Assembly (NCBI GenBank): GCA_030849465.1
Contig: JARVLF010000015.1
Location: 1,984,001 to 2,048,000, forward strand
Reading direction: 5' to 3'
Source of the DNA: Moesziomyces globuligerus
Taxonomy: Eukaryota; Basidiomycota; Ustilaginomycetes; Ustilaginales; Ustilaginaceae
DNA: 64,000 nucleotides
In this document: positions 48,384 through 59,194 of the stretch, in pieces
Layout: the number at the start of each line of letters is the position of its first letter
Position numbering within the stretch: the stretch's first letter is position 1
Made by a program: the position numbers and the translations under genes
Notes under the pieces: generated by a model
What the model saw: only the letters and a program-made list of their open reading frames with translations
Told to the model about the DNA's origin: nothing
Database searches by the model: none

Positions 48384-49971
48384 TTACAGCTCGATAGCAA
48401 CGAGCACGAGACCCGACCTGAGAGCCAGACCCGAGACCGGGTCGGCCTCGGGCAGCCTGTGCGATCCGGCGCCGAGTTGATCGGCGGCCTTTGTGCTGCT
48501 GCCCGAGTTGTCCGCAGCCGAAGCGACGAGTGCGCCGCCGACGTAGCAGAGCCCATGAAGCACCGAGGCGAAGTCGCGCAGCGCGCGGTCGAGGCAGATC
48601 ATGACCGAGTCGCAGCCAAGCTTCTCGCTGGCCGCGTCGAGCACGGCGAGCACCTGCTCGCGCAGCAAGCTCGCATCGACAATGGCAGGCATGCTGACGT
48701 ACAGCGTGCGCTGCGCGTCCGCCGAGCTACCGCTGCTGCTCGTCGACGAGAACGAGCTGGCGTGCATCGATGCATTCGCGGCGGCAGAGCTCGATTTGAT
48801 CACGGCACCACTCCAGCCGGGGCTGACGAGCTCCACGCCAGCATCCTCGATGGCCAGGTTGCGCGGCACATCGGCAAAAATGCGGTGCAGGAAGGCATGT
48901 GCGGACTTGTGCGCGTGGTGGCGGACGTCGTTGTCGGGACTGATTTCGGGCGTGGCTGGCATGAGCTCGACTGGAAGTGCGGCTCTGCTGGCAGCCCCCA
49001 TGGCTGCGAAGCCAGACTCGTCGGCAGCGATCTGTTGCTGCGACTTGGAGCGGTGCGGAGCATCCGAATGCAAGAGTAGCGATTGCGCGGCGAGCGTGAG
49101 TTGATCAAGCGTGGCCTGCGAAGCGTCATCTGAAACGTCGGAGCCAGCATCGCTCTCCAATTCGCTGTCGCAGGGAGTCTGTCCGGTGTAGATGGCATCG
49201 ACCGAGTCTGCCTCGCTGACAGTTCCGGTGGGCAAAGACTGTGTCGGCGGAGCCAGGCGAGGCTGCTGCTGTTCGTGCTGGAGCTGCTGTTGCTGCTCTT
49301 GAGCACGCTGGAGTTGAGAGAAGGAGCCAGATTCGATCAAAGCCGGCAGCGTTGTGGGGCGAAGGCCAGGCGAATGAGGCGGGGTATCGGGCGGAGAATC
49401 AGGGAGCTGATGGTCCGCCAAGGTACGTCGATCGAAGGACGCGCTGCCCACGTCGGCAGCGCGTGTGGCGCGGAAGATCGGCACTGCGACTGCAGGAGCT
49501 GGCAGCCCGCTGCTGTACGGCCTGTCCCAGCCGTAGGCGGGCGTGGAATCGGCTACGATTCCGTCGCGCTGCTGACTCGAAGGGCGGGGCAAGGAAGTCG
49601 AGACGACATTGCTGCGTGCCGACGGCGAGGCAGTCGCGGCGTCGGCGACAGCGCTGGGTGCCGTGGCGGTGATGGATGTGGAAGTTTGCTGCGAAGCGAC
49701 CCCTCTCACAGGTGCACTTCGACCTGGATTTTGCAAAGTAGGTGAGGATCCAGGCATTTCTGCTTTAAGGACGTCAGGACCACCACTTGACCACGGTGCT
49801 CAACGTGGTGGACTGCTGCTGGCTCCGGGGCGAGCCAACAGCAGCATTGGTGGAGGTGGGAGCCGACCGAGCAGTGCTGAGGCGCGCGTAAGGAACCCCA
49901 TCGGTACCAGCAACTGCGCTTGCGGAGCTGGTGGGGGATCGACTGGGTTGATTCAGATTATTGGCAGTCAT
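48384..49971 (-). CDS. OAZ1: Ornithine decarboxylase antizyme, made by +1 frameshifting
   Basis: ORF1 runs from the ATG at 49971 (A at -3; the only ATG in that frame) to TGA at 49776-49774, 65 codons. Its last sense codons are TGG-TGG-TCC. Skipping one base at TCC-TGA continues as GAC-GTC-CTT-AAA in a frame that stays open to 48384, giving 528 residues. The antizyme domain is at about residues 360-505: V-P-R-N-L-A-I-E-D-A-G-V-E-L, then L-Y-V-S-M-P, then V-L-A-V-L-D-A-A-S-E-K-L-G-C-D-S-V-M-I-C-L-D-R ... F-A-S-V-L-H-G-L-C-Y-V-G. Antizyme binds ornithine decarboxylase, sends it to the proteasome, and blocks polyamine uptake; high polyamine favours the frameshift. The rest of ORF2 is Ser/Gln-rich and much longer than the animal counterpart. 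The interval is split only by the frameshift, not by an intron. Confidence 0.9.
49774..49779 (-). promoter_or_regulatory. Programmed +1 ribosomal frameshift site TCC-TGA
   Basis: The minus strand reads TGG-TCC-TGA-C. TCC is the last ORF1 codon, TGA its stop. Slipping one base forward re-reads GAC as the first ORF2 codon. TCC-TGA is the conserved shift site of antizyme mRNAs from yeasts to animals. ORF2 is open upstream to this point, as required. Confidence 0.9.
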
Positions 49972-50613
49972 GGTTATAACGCAGGGGCGAACAGCTTGGC
50001 GATGGTGGTGTGGGCTGAGACCGAAGTCGACCAAAAAAAGGCTGGAGGTGGATCGATGTAGCGTGGACGCTGAAGGCGAGTGGATGCGAGATGGGAAAAG
50101 GTGCAAAGGAGAAACTGAGCCGAGGCAGGCTTCGGAGTCAGCGAAATTCAAGCGGATGGCGCCCAGCACCGTCGCTGCGCCAAATGTGCTCCTACGGGCC
50201 GTGGCTCTGGCAGCGTGGCTGTCTGCTCAACCGCAGGGCCCACTCCACGCAAAGATAGATGCCAAGCGCAGCCTAAAAGAAAAGCACCGAAAAATTGCGC
50301 CTCGCGACACCCTCAGTAGTTGGCCACAGTAGCCGGCTGTTCCGACACTCGGCAGCCTGTGAGTGAGCAGCTGAGCAGCCAGCTGACCAAAATCGGCGCT
50401 TCCTTAACGAGGACCGCTTGACGAATGGCGCCATTTTCACACTTGGCTCACGTCTATATCCGTACGAAAAAAAGATCTCCTCCGGCCAGACTCTCAAATC
50501 GGGAGATTGCTCCGATTTCAGGGTTCCCTCCACCTTGCCTGCTCAGTCGAGCCTGCATCTGACTGCAAGCCCACCATCTATCAGGTACAAGAGCTTGACA
50601 AAGGACTGGAGGG
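49972..50613. promoter_or_regulatory. Divergent promoter of antizyme and ES2
   Basis: 642 bases. The ORF1 frame extends upstream past the ATG but has no other ATG. Nothing else recognised. Confidence 0.5.
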
Positions 50614-52371
50614 ATGCCGCTGCGCAAGGAGCCACCGACGCCTAGGTCGGCCGCGGTGGCTGCACGGTTCGATAACACGCATTCCGCCGGCGCATCCTCC
50701 TCCTCGTCATCGCTGGGGCCTCTGATCCCGCTGCGGCCCGGGCAGACTTCCCTGCGGCGGCAGGCGATCCTGACGGAGGACGAGTATACTTCAGCGCTAT
50801 CGTCGGTCATCAAGCGAGACTTCTTCCCGGATCTAGACCGCTTGACGGCGGAGAACGAGTACCTGGCGGCGGTCGAGTCGGACGAGCCGCGCCGCATTCG
50901 GGCGGCACTCGATCGCCTGCTGCGCCTCGACAATAGGCGACGCAGCACAACTGCGTCTCCAGCTCGCAGCAAGCGCGCGTCGGACCGATCCGCACAGTCG
51001 GCTGCGCCGCGATCGAGAGGCGAGTGGGACGATACGCCCGTGGCGTCGGCGTCGACATCGCGCGTGTTCGATCCGACCTTGACGCCGGCGGTCAGCACGC
51101 CTGGTGTTGAAAGGCATCAGGAAGAAGAGGAAGAAGCAGAACACGCCGAACCAGGGTCGGGACTCACACCGGATCTGGATCTTTCGCTCGCAGACTTTCA
51201 GGCACGATACACATCGGAGGACAATGCGAGCTTTGGGCAGCTGTTGGAGCGCGGCAACGAGGAGCGCAAGCGCAAGCACGCGTGGCTGTTCGCGCGCGAG
51301 CGTGCATCCGCCGAGCAGCGAAGCCGTGTGATGCAGGCCGAACGAGAAGAGGCGGATGCAGGGCGGAGGCTGGCGATCGAAGCGAACTCGGACCATCCGG
51401 CGCTCATCGGTGCCGCCAATCCGACACTGCTGATCGAAGGCGCAGGCTCGAGCAAGACGTCAGAGGCGAAAACAGAGCCAATGCAGAAGGGCGACATGGA
51501 TCCGTTGGATGATCTGGTGCTGGTCTCGGAGCCGCGGCGGGATGAGCGGCGTGCGCCAACGGGGCTAAACCGGTGGAAGTTCACTGCGCGCAATGCGCTG
51601 ATGTTCGGGCCGGACGCGGATGCGACCCCGCTGCGTGTGTCCAGTGGAGCAGCCGCCCCTGCAGGGGAACACAATGACGGGCCTCGGACGAATTTTGCAG
51701 CACTCCGTCGGCTCGACGACGCCGAAGGTGCAGAAGGCGAAGATACAGGGGCGATGGGGAGTGAAGCTGGATGGTCGCCGAGCAGTTCGCGCGTGGATGC
51801 TGCGATTGCGCGCGGACGGGCGGGCTCGATCGCCTCGTCGGCCGAGTCGGCGTTCGGCGTGGCAGAAACGCCCAAGGTCAACGGCTACGGCTTCGTGACG
51901 CCGTACGCGACACCGCAACATGCGTCCGGCCCGGACGAGGACATGCACCTCAGGATCTACAACGCCATCAAGTCGCGTCGGAACACAGGAGCCGAGGATG
52001 CACGCGCGTCTGGTGGGCAGGCGACGGGTGGGAGGGAGTTCGAGCTGCCGCGGCTGGATAAGCGGGAGGAGGTGGCACAGAGGCTCATGGCGAGCGCTTC
52101 GCCCGCAGCCAAGCGCGCAAAGGCGAGTCCCTATGGGACGCAGAAGTACGGTGGACTGGCTGAACTTCGTAAGCGCGCGTTTGCGTCGCCGGCCAAACAG
52201 CGCAGCTCTGCAGCGCTCAGTCCTGCCGCCAGGGCATTGCTCGACAGGAGTACGCGTACTCTCACACCAGGTGGTGCCTTGTCGCAGCAAGGCCCAGCTA
52301 CTCCCATCACACCGATCGGACACCGCGCCTGGACACCCACACCACAGCATCCATCACACCGCCCGAGCTAG
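50614..52371 (+). CDS. ES2: ES2/DGCR14-family spliceosomal protein
   Basis: 585 residues. L-T-E-D-E-Y-T-S-A-L-S-S-V-I-K-R-D-F-F-P-D-L at about 52-75 is the family signature. The next conserved block is S-L-A-D-F-Q-A-R-Y-T-S-E-D-N-A-S-F near 195, then R-K-R-K-H-A-W-L-F, W-K-F-T-A-R-N-A-L-M-F-G-P near 315, and G-Y-G-F-V-T-P near 423. The C-terminus is Pro/Thr-rich with Ala-Ala-Arg-Ala-Leu-L patches. ES2 proteins (human DGCR14/ESS2, S. pombe Bis1) associate with late spliceosomes and are thought to act in pre-mRNA splicing. Divergent from antizyme. Confidence 0.92.
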   Translation: MPLRKEPPTPRSAAVAARFDNTHSAGASSSSSSLGPLIPLRPGQTSLRRQAILTEDEYTSALSSVIKRDFFPDLDRLTAENEYLAAVESDEPRRIRAALDRLLRLDNRRRSTTASPARSKRASDRSAQSAAPRSRGEWDDTPVASASTSRVFDPTLTPAVSTPGVERHQEEEEEAEHAEPGSGLTPDLDLSLADFQARYTSEDNASFGQLLERGNEERKRKHAWLFARERASAEQRSRVMQAEREEADAGRRLAIEANSDHPALIGAANPTLLIEGAGSSKTSEAKTEPMQKGDMDPLDDLVLVSEPRRDERRAPTGLNRWKFTARNALMFGPDADATPLRVSSGAAAPAGEHNDGPRTNFAALRRLDDAEGAEGEDTGAMGSEAGWSPSSSRVDAAIARGRAGSIASSAESAFGVAETPKVNGYGFVTPYATPQHASGPDEDMHLRIYNAIKSRRNTGAEDARASGGQATGGREFELPRLDKREEVAQRLMASASPAAKRAKASPYGTQKYGGLAELRKRAFASPAKQRSSAALSPAARALLDRSTRTLTPGGALSQQGPATPITPIGHRAWTPTPQHPSHRPS

Positions 52372-52445
52372 GGCTACACTGTACGCGTCAGTCAATGGTA
52401 TCCATTCGAATCATGGCACTGGGGAGAATAATACAGCGGAAGAGA

Positions 52446-53516
52446 TTAGGCCTCGTTGGGGCGGATGATGACCTTGACACCGGACACGCCCTCCTTGTTG
52501 GCGGTGAGCGCAGCTTCAATGTTGGCCAGACCGCCCTCGATGATCTTGGGACGGTTGAGGGTGATCTTGCCCGTGGCGACGTAGCCCTCCTCGCCGCCGA
52601 GGTGAGCGGCGAGGGGTTCCGAGACGTAGCGGTAGTCGGGGTGGGAGCCCATGCCGAGGATGTTGGTGACGACGACGTCGGGCTTGCCCTCTTCGGAGCT
52701 CTGGGCGACTGCCTTCTCGTCGGGAGGCATGACGGTGATCACCTTGCCGCCCTTGAGTGCCTGGAGGATCTGCACCGCAAGCAGCTGCGTGGCAGGCGAC
52801 GAGATCGAATCGTAGACAAAGTCGACGCTGGAGCCCTCGGGGATGGCCGAGACAAAGGCGTCGGCCGAGGTGGCCTGCGAGCGGTCAAGCACCGTGGTAG
52901 CACCGAGCGACTTGAGGAAGTCAAAGTGGGATGCGGACGAGGTGGTGAGGATGTGCTCGAAGCCCGAGAGCTTGGCGAACTGGATAGCGTACTGGCCGAC
53001 GGACGAGGAGCCACCGAGGATGACGGCGGTCTTGCCCTTACCGACCGAAGCGCCGTCTGCGTTCCAGGGCGCAGAGAGACCCAGGCCCGAGCTGTGGTAG
53101 AAGCCGGTCGCGACAGCCATTCCGCCAACCCAGAAGGTGGCGGCCTGCTCGTCCGAAACCTTCTTGGGCGTCTTGGCCAGCAGAGCAGCAGGCATCTTGA
53201 CGTACTGCTGGAAGGTCGACGAATCGTAGTTACCGATGATGCCCTGGAAGAAGACGCGGTCACCGACCGAGACGTTGGTCACGGACTTGCCGGCGGAAAC
53301 CACCTCACCCGAGGCATCCGAACCGAGCACAGCAGGGTAGTTGGTCAGGAAGAAGCGGTAGTCGCGCATCTTCCAGTCGACGGGGTTGATCGCGGTGGCG
53401 ATGACCTTGATCGCCACCTCGTCGGCGCCGAGCGGTGCGAGCGAACGGTCGAGCACCTGATGCTGGGCACCGGCTTCGGGCACGACGGCGGCCTTGTGGG
53501 AAGAAGGGAGCGACAT
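52446..53516 (-). CDS. Zinc-independent MDR oxidoreductase (quinone-reductase/enoyl-reductase type)
   Basis: 356 residues. GroES-like half with V-I-A-T-A-I-N-P-V-D-W-K-M near residue 40 and L-G-S-D-A-S-G-E-V near 63. Rossmann half with V-I-L-G-G-S-S-S-V-G-Q-Y-A-I-Q near 160-175, where the loop S-S-S-V-G is the NADPH-binding G-X-X-X-V-G motif of quinone reductases. The structural zinc Cys cluster and the catalytic zinc Cys/His of alcohol dehydrogenases are absent. Fungal members of this branch include stand-alone trans-acting enoyl reductases and toxin-class reductases, but with no polyketide synthase nearby the role cannot be set. It lies tail to tail with ES2, with 74 bases between. Confidence 0.88.
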   Translation of the reverse strand: MSLPSSHKAAVVPEAGAQHQVLDRSLAPLGADEVAIKVIATAINPVDWKMRDYRFFLTNYPAVLGSDASGEVVSAGKSVTNVSVGDRVFFQGIIGNYDSSTFQQYVKMPAALLAKTPKKVSDEQAATFWVGGMAVATGFYHSSGLGLSAPWNADGASVGKGKTAVILGGSSSVGQYAIQFAKLSGFEHILTTSSASHFDFLKSLGATTVLDRSQATSADAFVSAIPEGSSVDFVYDSISSPATQLLAVQILQALKGGKVITVMPPDEKAVAQSSEEGKPDVVVTNILGMGSHPDYRYVSEPLAAHLGGEEGYVATGKITLNRPKIIEGGLANIEAALTANKEGVSGVKVIIRPNEA

Positions 53517-54959
53517 TTTGAGTGCGAGTATCGAACTTTGGGAGGATGGAGTTGATGGAATCGTGGATGCTTTGATGCGGAAGAGGTGACGACTCCACGA
53601 GCTTTATAGGAAGTAGGCTGACGCCAGCCCAACCCAACACGGGCCAGACCTTCTCGCTCGGGCAGGTCTGTGCTGGGCTGGATGAGTGTTCGCGGCCGTG
53701 TGGAGGTGTCAGCGAACAAATGTCGCTGAGCGTGCTCGGCAATACTTTTTTTGGCTCTGGGCCGAGTCCGAAAAAGACACCCAAATGGTAAATTTTGCTG
53801 TAATTTACGAGGAAGTCAGCTGCGCTCGCCCAGGCTCAGCGACCGAAAAAAATGTCGGAAAAAATGGCCGAAATTTAGAATAGATCTGCTCTTCTGCAGC
53901 GATCCATCTCTTTCCTTTGAGGCCAAACACCAAAAACTCTGACCGGATTCCGAAGCCGGCCCGACATGACGTCTTGCACTGTCCCGTGGGTTTCGTGGTC
54001 GGATTTAAGCATGCATGAGCAGCTCCATGTGCAGTGACCGGCACATCTTTCGGGCCGGCGACTGACCCGGTACCACTGTCACCTTCCATCCATGCTATGG
54101 AACGTCTAGTCGCCATCACTTTCATCATGTTCAGAGGAAATGCATTGCGCTTTGCTTCGATCGTGCCATTCGACTCTGCGAGCATCTTGGGTTGCAAGCG
54201 GACTGCATGCTACACTGCCTTCGGATCTGAGAAGCGTGGGAGTCGGGGCCTTACACGAGCCCTCGACCTTCACAAAGCTTCACGGGCGTTGGTGAACTTG
54301 GAACGAGCGCAGCTTGGCCGCGTGTAATCCACCGCTTTGCGACTTCTTCTTGCCACCTCGAGTTCCGACATCCGAGCCACAGACATAGAGTTTGTGATGT
54401 CTATGCGATCTCACAGCGTTGCTTAATTTAGCGATGTGCCGCGTGCATGCAAAAGCCGGCGGGCTGAGCGGCGCGGCATGCACACGAGCCCAAGCGAGCT
54501 TGTGTACTGTAGAGCCGGACAAGTGACTCTGCACGTCAGGCGAGAGGCAAGGCGTGTTTGAGCCTCGCCTGCATACGCTACAGTTTCTCGTCAGCGCTTG
54601 AAAATCATCCCACTCGAGCCTCGTGCGACCCTGCGTCGCGCCACGCTTAGAGATACTGTACTATGGATGCGAGATGTTTTGCTTTTGAATTGCTGCTTGC
54701 TGCGTTAGCCGACCGTCGGCGAGGCCCACGGTGGTTCGCTCCGAACACCGGCTCGGATGCGTGTGTGTGGGGTCCATACGCCGGCAGGCGTTGGGATCTG
54801 CAGCGTGCTTTTATCTCGCGCTGGCCTGCGTCGGAAACGAGCTCAAAACGTCGTGCCCGTACATAAGCTCGCCTTGATTGACGTCCGTTTCCGCAGGGGC
54901 CGTTGCTTCTCCTCTCCTCATCGTCATCTCTGCATCTACGCAAAGCAACCTCCAGCACG
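53517..54959. other. 1.4-kb divergent intergenic region
   Basis: Between the MDR reductase (minus) and the small membrane protein (plus). Two A-run/C-rich blocks lie at 53840-53875 (variants of CGAAAAAA and GGAAAAAATGG). TACTGTA occurs at 54505-54511 and 54654-54660, upstream of the membrane-protein gene. No gene recognised. Confidence 0.5.
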
Positions 54960-55843
54960 ATGGGCAATACTAACTCTGCTATGAACCGAGACGCTCCCAA
55001 GGTGCACCGTGCGCTGTGCGGCTTGCGCTACGACAACGCGTTCGGATTCGCTTCGCACCAGCCCAGGAGCATCACCACAACGTGCTTCAACGATGTCGTC
55101 CTCGAACCCCTCGCCACCTGGCTGCTCATCGTCGCGCTGCTGCCACTGCTGGCCGTCAAGCTGAGACATAGCTCCGGTGTCAAGTCGGCATCGAGGCTGC
55201 TGCACTACCGTGCTTCGGCTTATCGAGGCGAAGCGAGCCTCAGTGGCACGCATCCGAGATGGAGGAGCGCTCTCGACCTCGTATACATGCTGCTGATCGT
55301 GGCTGCCCTGCTGATGAGTAAGTAGCCGGGTGTAGGATATATATATATCTCTCTCTCTCTCTTTGTTCTTGACTGACGGTGATGGCCCTCGTATCCTTCC
55401 TTTCTTCCACAAAAGACGTTCTGCAGATCGTGCGTCTGGCTTTGGCAGATCGCGGCGTCGGGCTGCTGCCATTCAACCTGGCAGGCATCCTGATCGTTCT
55501 GGTGCTCATGCATCTGCGAACCAAGGATTCCACGACGGTCGGCATCGTCTGCCTGGCATTCTGGAGCCTTCTGCTCACATTCACCTCGGTCGCACTCGCC
55601 GGTCTGGGCAAGCTGGAGGGCGTCGAGGATCGCAAGGGTACCGAGTATCTCTTGAGCGACGAGATGATCGACATTGGCGTCCAGGTCGGGCTATACGCTG
55701 TCTTCTGGCTCCTCGAGGCGCTTCGTCTCGTTCGAAGCATGCTCAGAGCTCGCAACGAGGCGCGAGGAACAGCAAAGCTCCCCGAGCACCACCACGCTAC
55801 CCCGTTGGCAGAAGACAAGACGCTGGGAAGCACTGCTGCTTAG
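54960..55843 (+). CDS. Small polytopic membrane protein, possibly N-myristoylated (two exons)
   Basis: Exons 54960-55317 and 55416-55843 join to 261 residues through GTAAGT...AAAAG; only this acceptor keeps the frame. The ATG has A at -3. Four or five hydrophobic segments are visible: ATWLLIVALLPLLAVKL (about 46-62), LDLVYMLLIVAALLM (about 103-117), LLPFNLAGILIVLVLMHL, IVCLAFWSLLLTFTSVAL and VGLYAVFWLLEALRLV. The N-terminus M-G-N-T-N-S fits the N-myristoylation rule (Gly at 2, Ser at 6). I do not recognise the family; it may be specific to basidiomycetes. The intron carries an (AT)n(CT)n run. Confidence 0.7.
55336..55362. repeat. (AT)n(CT)n compound microsatellite inside an intron
   Basis: About six AT units followed by about seven CT units, within the intron 55318-55415. 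It also supplies a pyrimidine tract to the intron. Confidence 0.75.
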
Positions 55844-56154
55844 CGACTGCGACTCTTCCTGGCCATCCTTGTCCTCGCCCTTTGTGTCGCATCATCTTTG
55901 TCTTATGAATACGTCAGCTGCTGATACATCAGCTCACACGCCTGTGGCAAGCATACCGATCATGGAACAGCTCATTCGAGATCAGTGCTGGCAAGGAAAG
56001 CGACAGAAGCGTGAGGAGCAAAATCACACCCTAGCTGGCTTCACGCCTTGTGTGCACCCTTCGACTTCTTGTGCTATGCATTTGATTCACTGTCCTTGAT
56101 CCATATCTCCGGCGGGCCCTAGTCGAGGAGGTATAGTCCGTATGCATCTTCTGC
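55844..56154. other. Convergent intergenic region
   Basis: 311 bases between the membrane-protein stop and the zinc-finger stop. 3' untranslated sequence; nothing else seen. Confidence 0.5.
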
Positions 56155-58214
56155 TCAAGGATTGCTTTCCGCGAGCTCGCTGTCCAGCTTTGCACATTGT
56201 CGTTGCGCCCACTCGGCGTGCGCCTTTCGATATGCTGCATTCAGACCCAACGCGATTTTGTCAGACCATGTACTTCGAGACCCGGACCGCAATGACTCCC
56301 CAATTTGCACTTACCGACAGCATTGAGACGAGGCCCATGCTCGTTCGTGGCTCGATGCGTGTTGAGGTCTGGTCATACCATCCCATACATCAAGCGAGTG
56401 GGAAGAGATTGAGTAATCGGCGTCCGTGTTCGAGCCGACAAGTTCGTTTGCAGCAGCAAGGCATCGAGTGACAAGTGTGGCTTGTCCAGATCAGTCATCA
56501 TCCCACCGCAAACATCGCCATACATCGCATCCGCCTTCTCCGATCTTCGGCGACCTTGGACTTACGATTAAGCGTCCCGTAAGCCTTGTCGCAGCCGTCA
56601 AAATCGCATCGATACTTTCGGTCGACTTCCTCCGATTTGCGTCGTCGACGGATCCTTCGAATCGTTTCGCTCCCTCGCGAGCTCCCCTCGCCGCTCAAGC
56701 TTTCTTCGCCGTCCTCCTTCCCCTGACGTCCCGCGCTAGCCGATGCGAACTGGCCGTTAGGCGCACGGTACCAGATGCGACGCTTCGACCCAATCGATCC
56801 CTCTTCCATCCGATTGCCTCCCGAAGCCTCGCTCAACATCCCGGCCACGCCAACCGATGTCCATACCGAATTGACCTCCACCCTTCCTCCGTCCGCCTCT
56901 GCCTGCAGCGAAGATCGGGATGCAGCCGGGCTGTCGATTGCCAAAAGACACGGGTTTCGTCTCACCCATTCAGAGCCTGGGTGTTCCGGCCCGTGGTGAT
57001 GCTGCGCTCCAGACGCGAGTTCGTTCCTTGAGGACCCCGTGCAGTCGCAATAGAGCATGGGCTCACTTGACGCCCAGGTCAAGTCGGGCAGAGATTGACT
57101 AGATGAAACAGAGATGCTGCCTCCGATCTCTCCAGGAATGCTTGGGTATCTGTGCCCCAAGATCGCGGCGTCGTTCCACATGAACCCATTGCGTGCAGAT
57201 GGGCCGTGCTGTCCTGGTCCCCACATCGGATTCAGGTCTTGTCCCTCAACCATCGCTGTAGATGAATGACCGGATGTGCCGCTTTTGTTCCGCTCTTCCG
57301 GGCTCCCACTGTGCCAAATGCCAAGATGATCCGCAACTGCCACAGTCGACAGGCGCTCCCATTCTGGGCGAAGCTGAATCGCGGCCGATGTCGTCGAGGT
57401 CTTGACAGCTTGGCCTTGGAACGGAGTGCGAGGGGATAGAGACGACGGCGTCGACAGCTCCATCTTTTGCACCCGCGAGGAAATGCATTCCTGGGGACCC
57501 ACCGCTTGTCTGTCGTGCTGAACCGCAAAGAGACCCTCGGTCGCTCCGAGCTGATATTGGAATTCGTTGTGCCCGCCACAGAAGCACGAGGATAGAGCCA
57601 GCGTCGCGTGCCCGTCGTGACCTAGGACATTTGTATGAACAGGCAGAGCTGGCCCTAGAGCGGGTGTGAGCTTGCGGTTCGCGTCCTCAGTCGTTGTGCC
57701 TGCCCCTAGTCCTAAGCTATTGGCCAAGTTCGTGCCGGGGCCATTGTGGGTGTGGGCGGTCGGAGCATCGACGGTATAGCTGCCACCTGTTAGGCGCTCA
57801 AAAGGTGAGCCCGTATCAATGTTAGCAGAGTGGTACCTTTCCTTCCAGAAGCTCGCCATTGAGCTTCAGACTAGTCAACTTACGGTACCACTGTAAAGAT
57901 GCATGCACGCCGGATTGGTCGAGACATCGTGGTTGAGTCATGCAAGGGACAGGTTCGAACAAATTCGCTGCTGTTGCATCAACGCCCTGGGTTGCTGCGC
58001 AGTATCCATAGCACAACGTCGAGTTTGCGTGCCACGAGGCTGGTGCCGGATCCAGCTTGCTCTGCTCTTCGGCCTCCGACAGACGGATCGAATCCCCTGC
58101 TCCCGGCCCCACTTCGTTGGCAGTAGGTGGAGCTGAGCTCGGTCTAGCTGGAAGAGCCGAGTACGCAGCATTCGGCTGAAGGTCCTCTTGCCACAAGCGG
58201 ATGTCCGGATCCAT
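56155..58214 (-). CDS. C2H2 zinc-finger transcription factor (Con7-like), four exons
   Basis: Exons (minus) 58214-57884, 57786-56566, 56368-56315 and 56234-56155 join to 561 residues. Introns are 97, 197 and 80 bases; all start GTAAGT and end AG, and every junction keeps the frame. The finger, split over exons 2 and 3, reads Y-R-C-D-F-D-G-C-D-K-A-Y-G-T-L-N-H-L-N-T-H and R-A-T-N-E-H, i.e. C-x4-C-x12-H-x5-H, the form seen in Con7-type factors that regulate morphogenesis and chitin genes in filamentous fungi. A short helix (A-Y-R-K-A-H-A-E-W-A-Q-R-Q) follows, as in that family. The N-terminal 450 residues are Ser/Thr/Gly-rich and probably disordered. A nuclear signal is likely in R-R-I-R-R-R-R-K before the finger. 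Reading the exons as one frame would lose the second half of the finger. Confidence 0.85.
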
Positions 58215-59194
58215 GACGGAGAGAGAATGATGCAGGGCTCTGAGGGAGTTGGGGTGCGCAGCCACTTGTCTTGCTGCTTCCCGTCCGTATTCATGAATGA
58301 CGACTCGGCTCTACATTGGGTCGTACAATCAAGCAATGCGATTTATATGTCCTGAAGGCCTGGCACAAGTGATGGTTGAGAACTCCCCAGAATGTGAATC
58401 CGGGCTTTACGGTTCCCTTTGCTTGCTTGGTTATGCCGAAGAGCGTATTGCGGCACCAGCTTCAGCTCAGCACATTGCCTGCGATTGTGCAGCTCGAGAG
58501 CACAGACCGGAAAGTCGTGGCCAAGAGGCTGTCAGCCTGAGCCTTGGCCCGTAGCGGCATAAGCCGTTGGACTTCAGATAGTCGCGCTCGTACTCCTCGT
58601 CCAGCGCTGGTGACCCCGTGTCGCCGCCTTCGTATGCGGTATTGTAGCACGAGGGCTGTCAGTACGACAGACGCGTGCTTCTGCCTTTCCTCTTTGAGTT
58701 CACTCTGTGGCCAGTCAGTGGCGTCGCGCACCACATGCTTTTGTGATCTCGTAGTACGAGGGCTGGTTTGAAGGGCGTTCTGAGCCCTTTCCCTCCCCAG
58801 AATTGCTATATTTCTACGACGTCACCGTCGTATTCCGTTCAAATCCGAGCCATTCGTAGCGTCACGCGAAACCTCGAACAACCAGCGCCATCTACGCCCC
58901 TCTGTCCATGCTGCTGCTTCGCTAACGATTGCCTAGTGAACGCCTTGCGATGGAACACCGGTGTCGATCACGACGACTCACCGCAAAGCACCTCCGCAAG
59001 ACCGACGTCATAGTGCTTTGCTCCTTCTACGATCACTGGATGTGGGGCTGAAGCCGAGACGGCTGGTATTTCGATGGCAACACAAGGATTGTGCAGCTGT
59101 TGTGCTCCCGGAAAAGTCGCCTCGACAAGGCGAAGGCCGAAAGAGCACCTCTCGATCGGCCTTTGATCTCTCGGGCGCTACCAGTTTCGCACGG
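58215..59194. other. Intergenic region
   Basis: 980 bases; the promoter of the zinc-finger gene and the 3' end of the AT-hook gene, both minus strand. No gene or RNA recognised. A TTCAAATCC string near 58837 resembles a tRNA B box but has no pairing T-stem. Confidence 0.5.

Noticed and set aside
50000..50169. Extension of antizyme ORF1 upstream of the ATG
   Set aside because: The frame is open to 50169, but that start is GTG and no ATG precedes 49971.
58830..58850. tRNA B-box-like string TTCAAATCC
   Set aside because: The flanking bases do not form a five-pair T-stem, and no A box lies upstream at tRNA distance.
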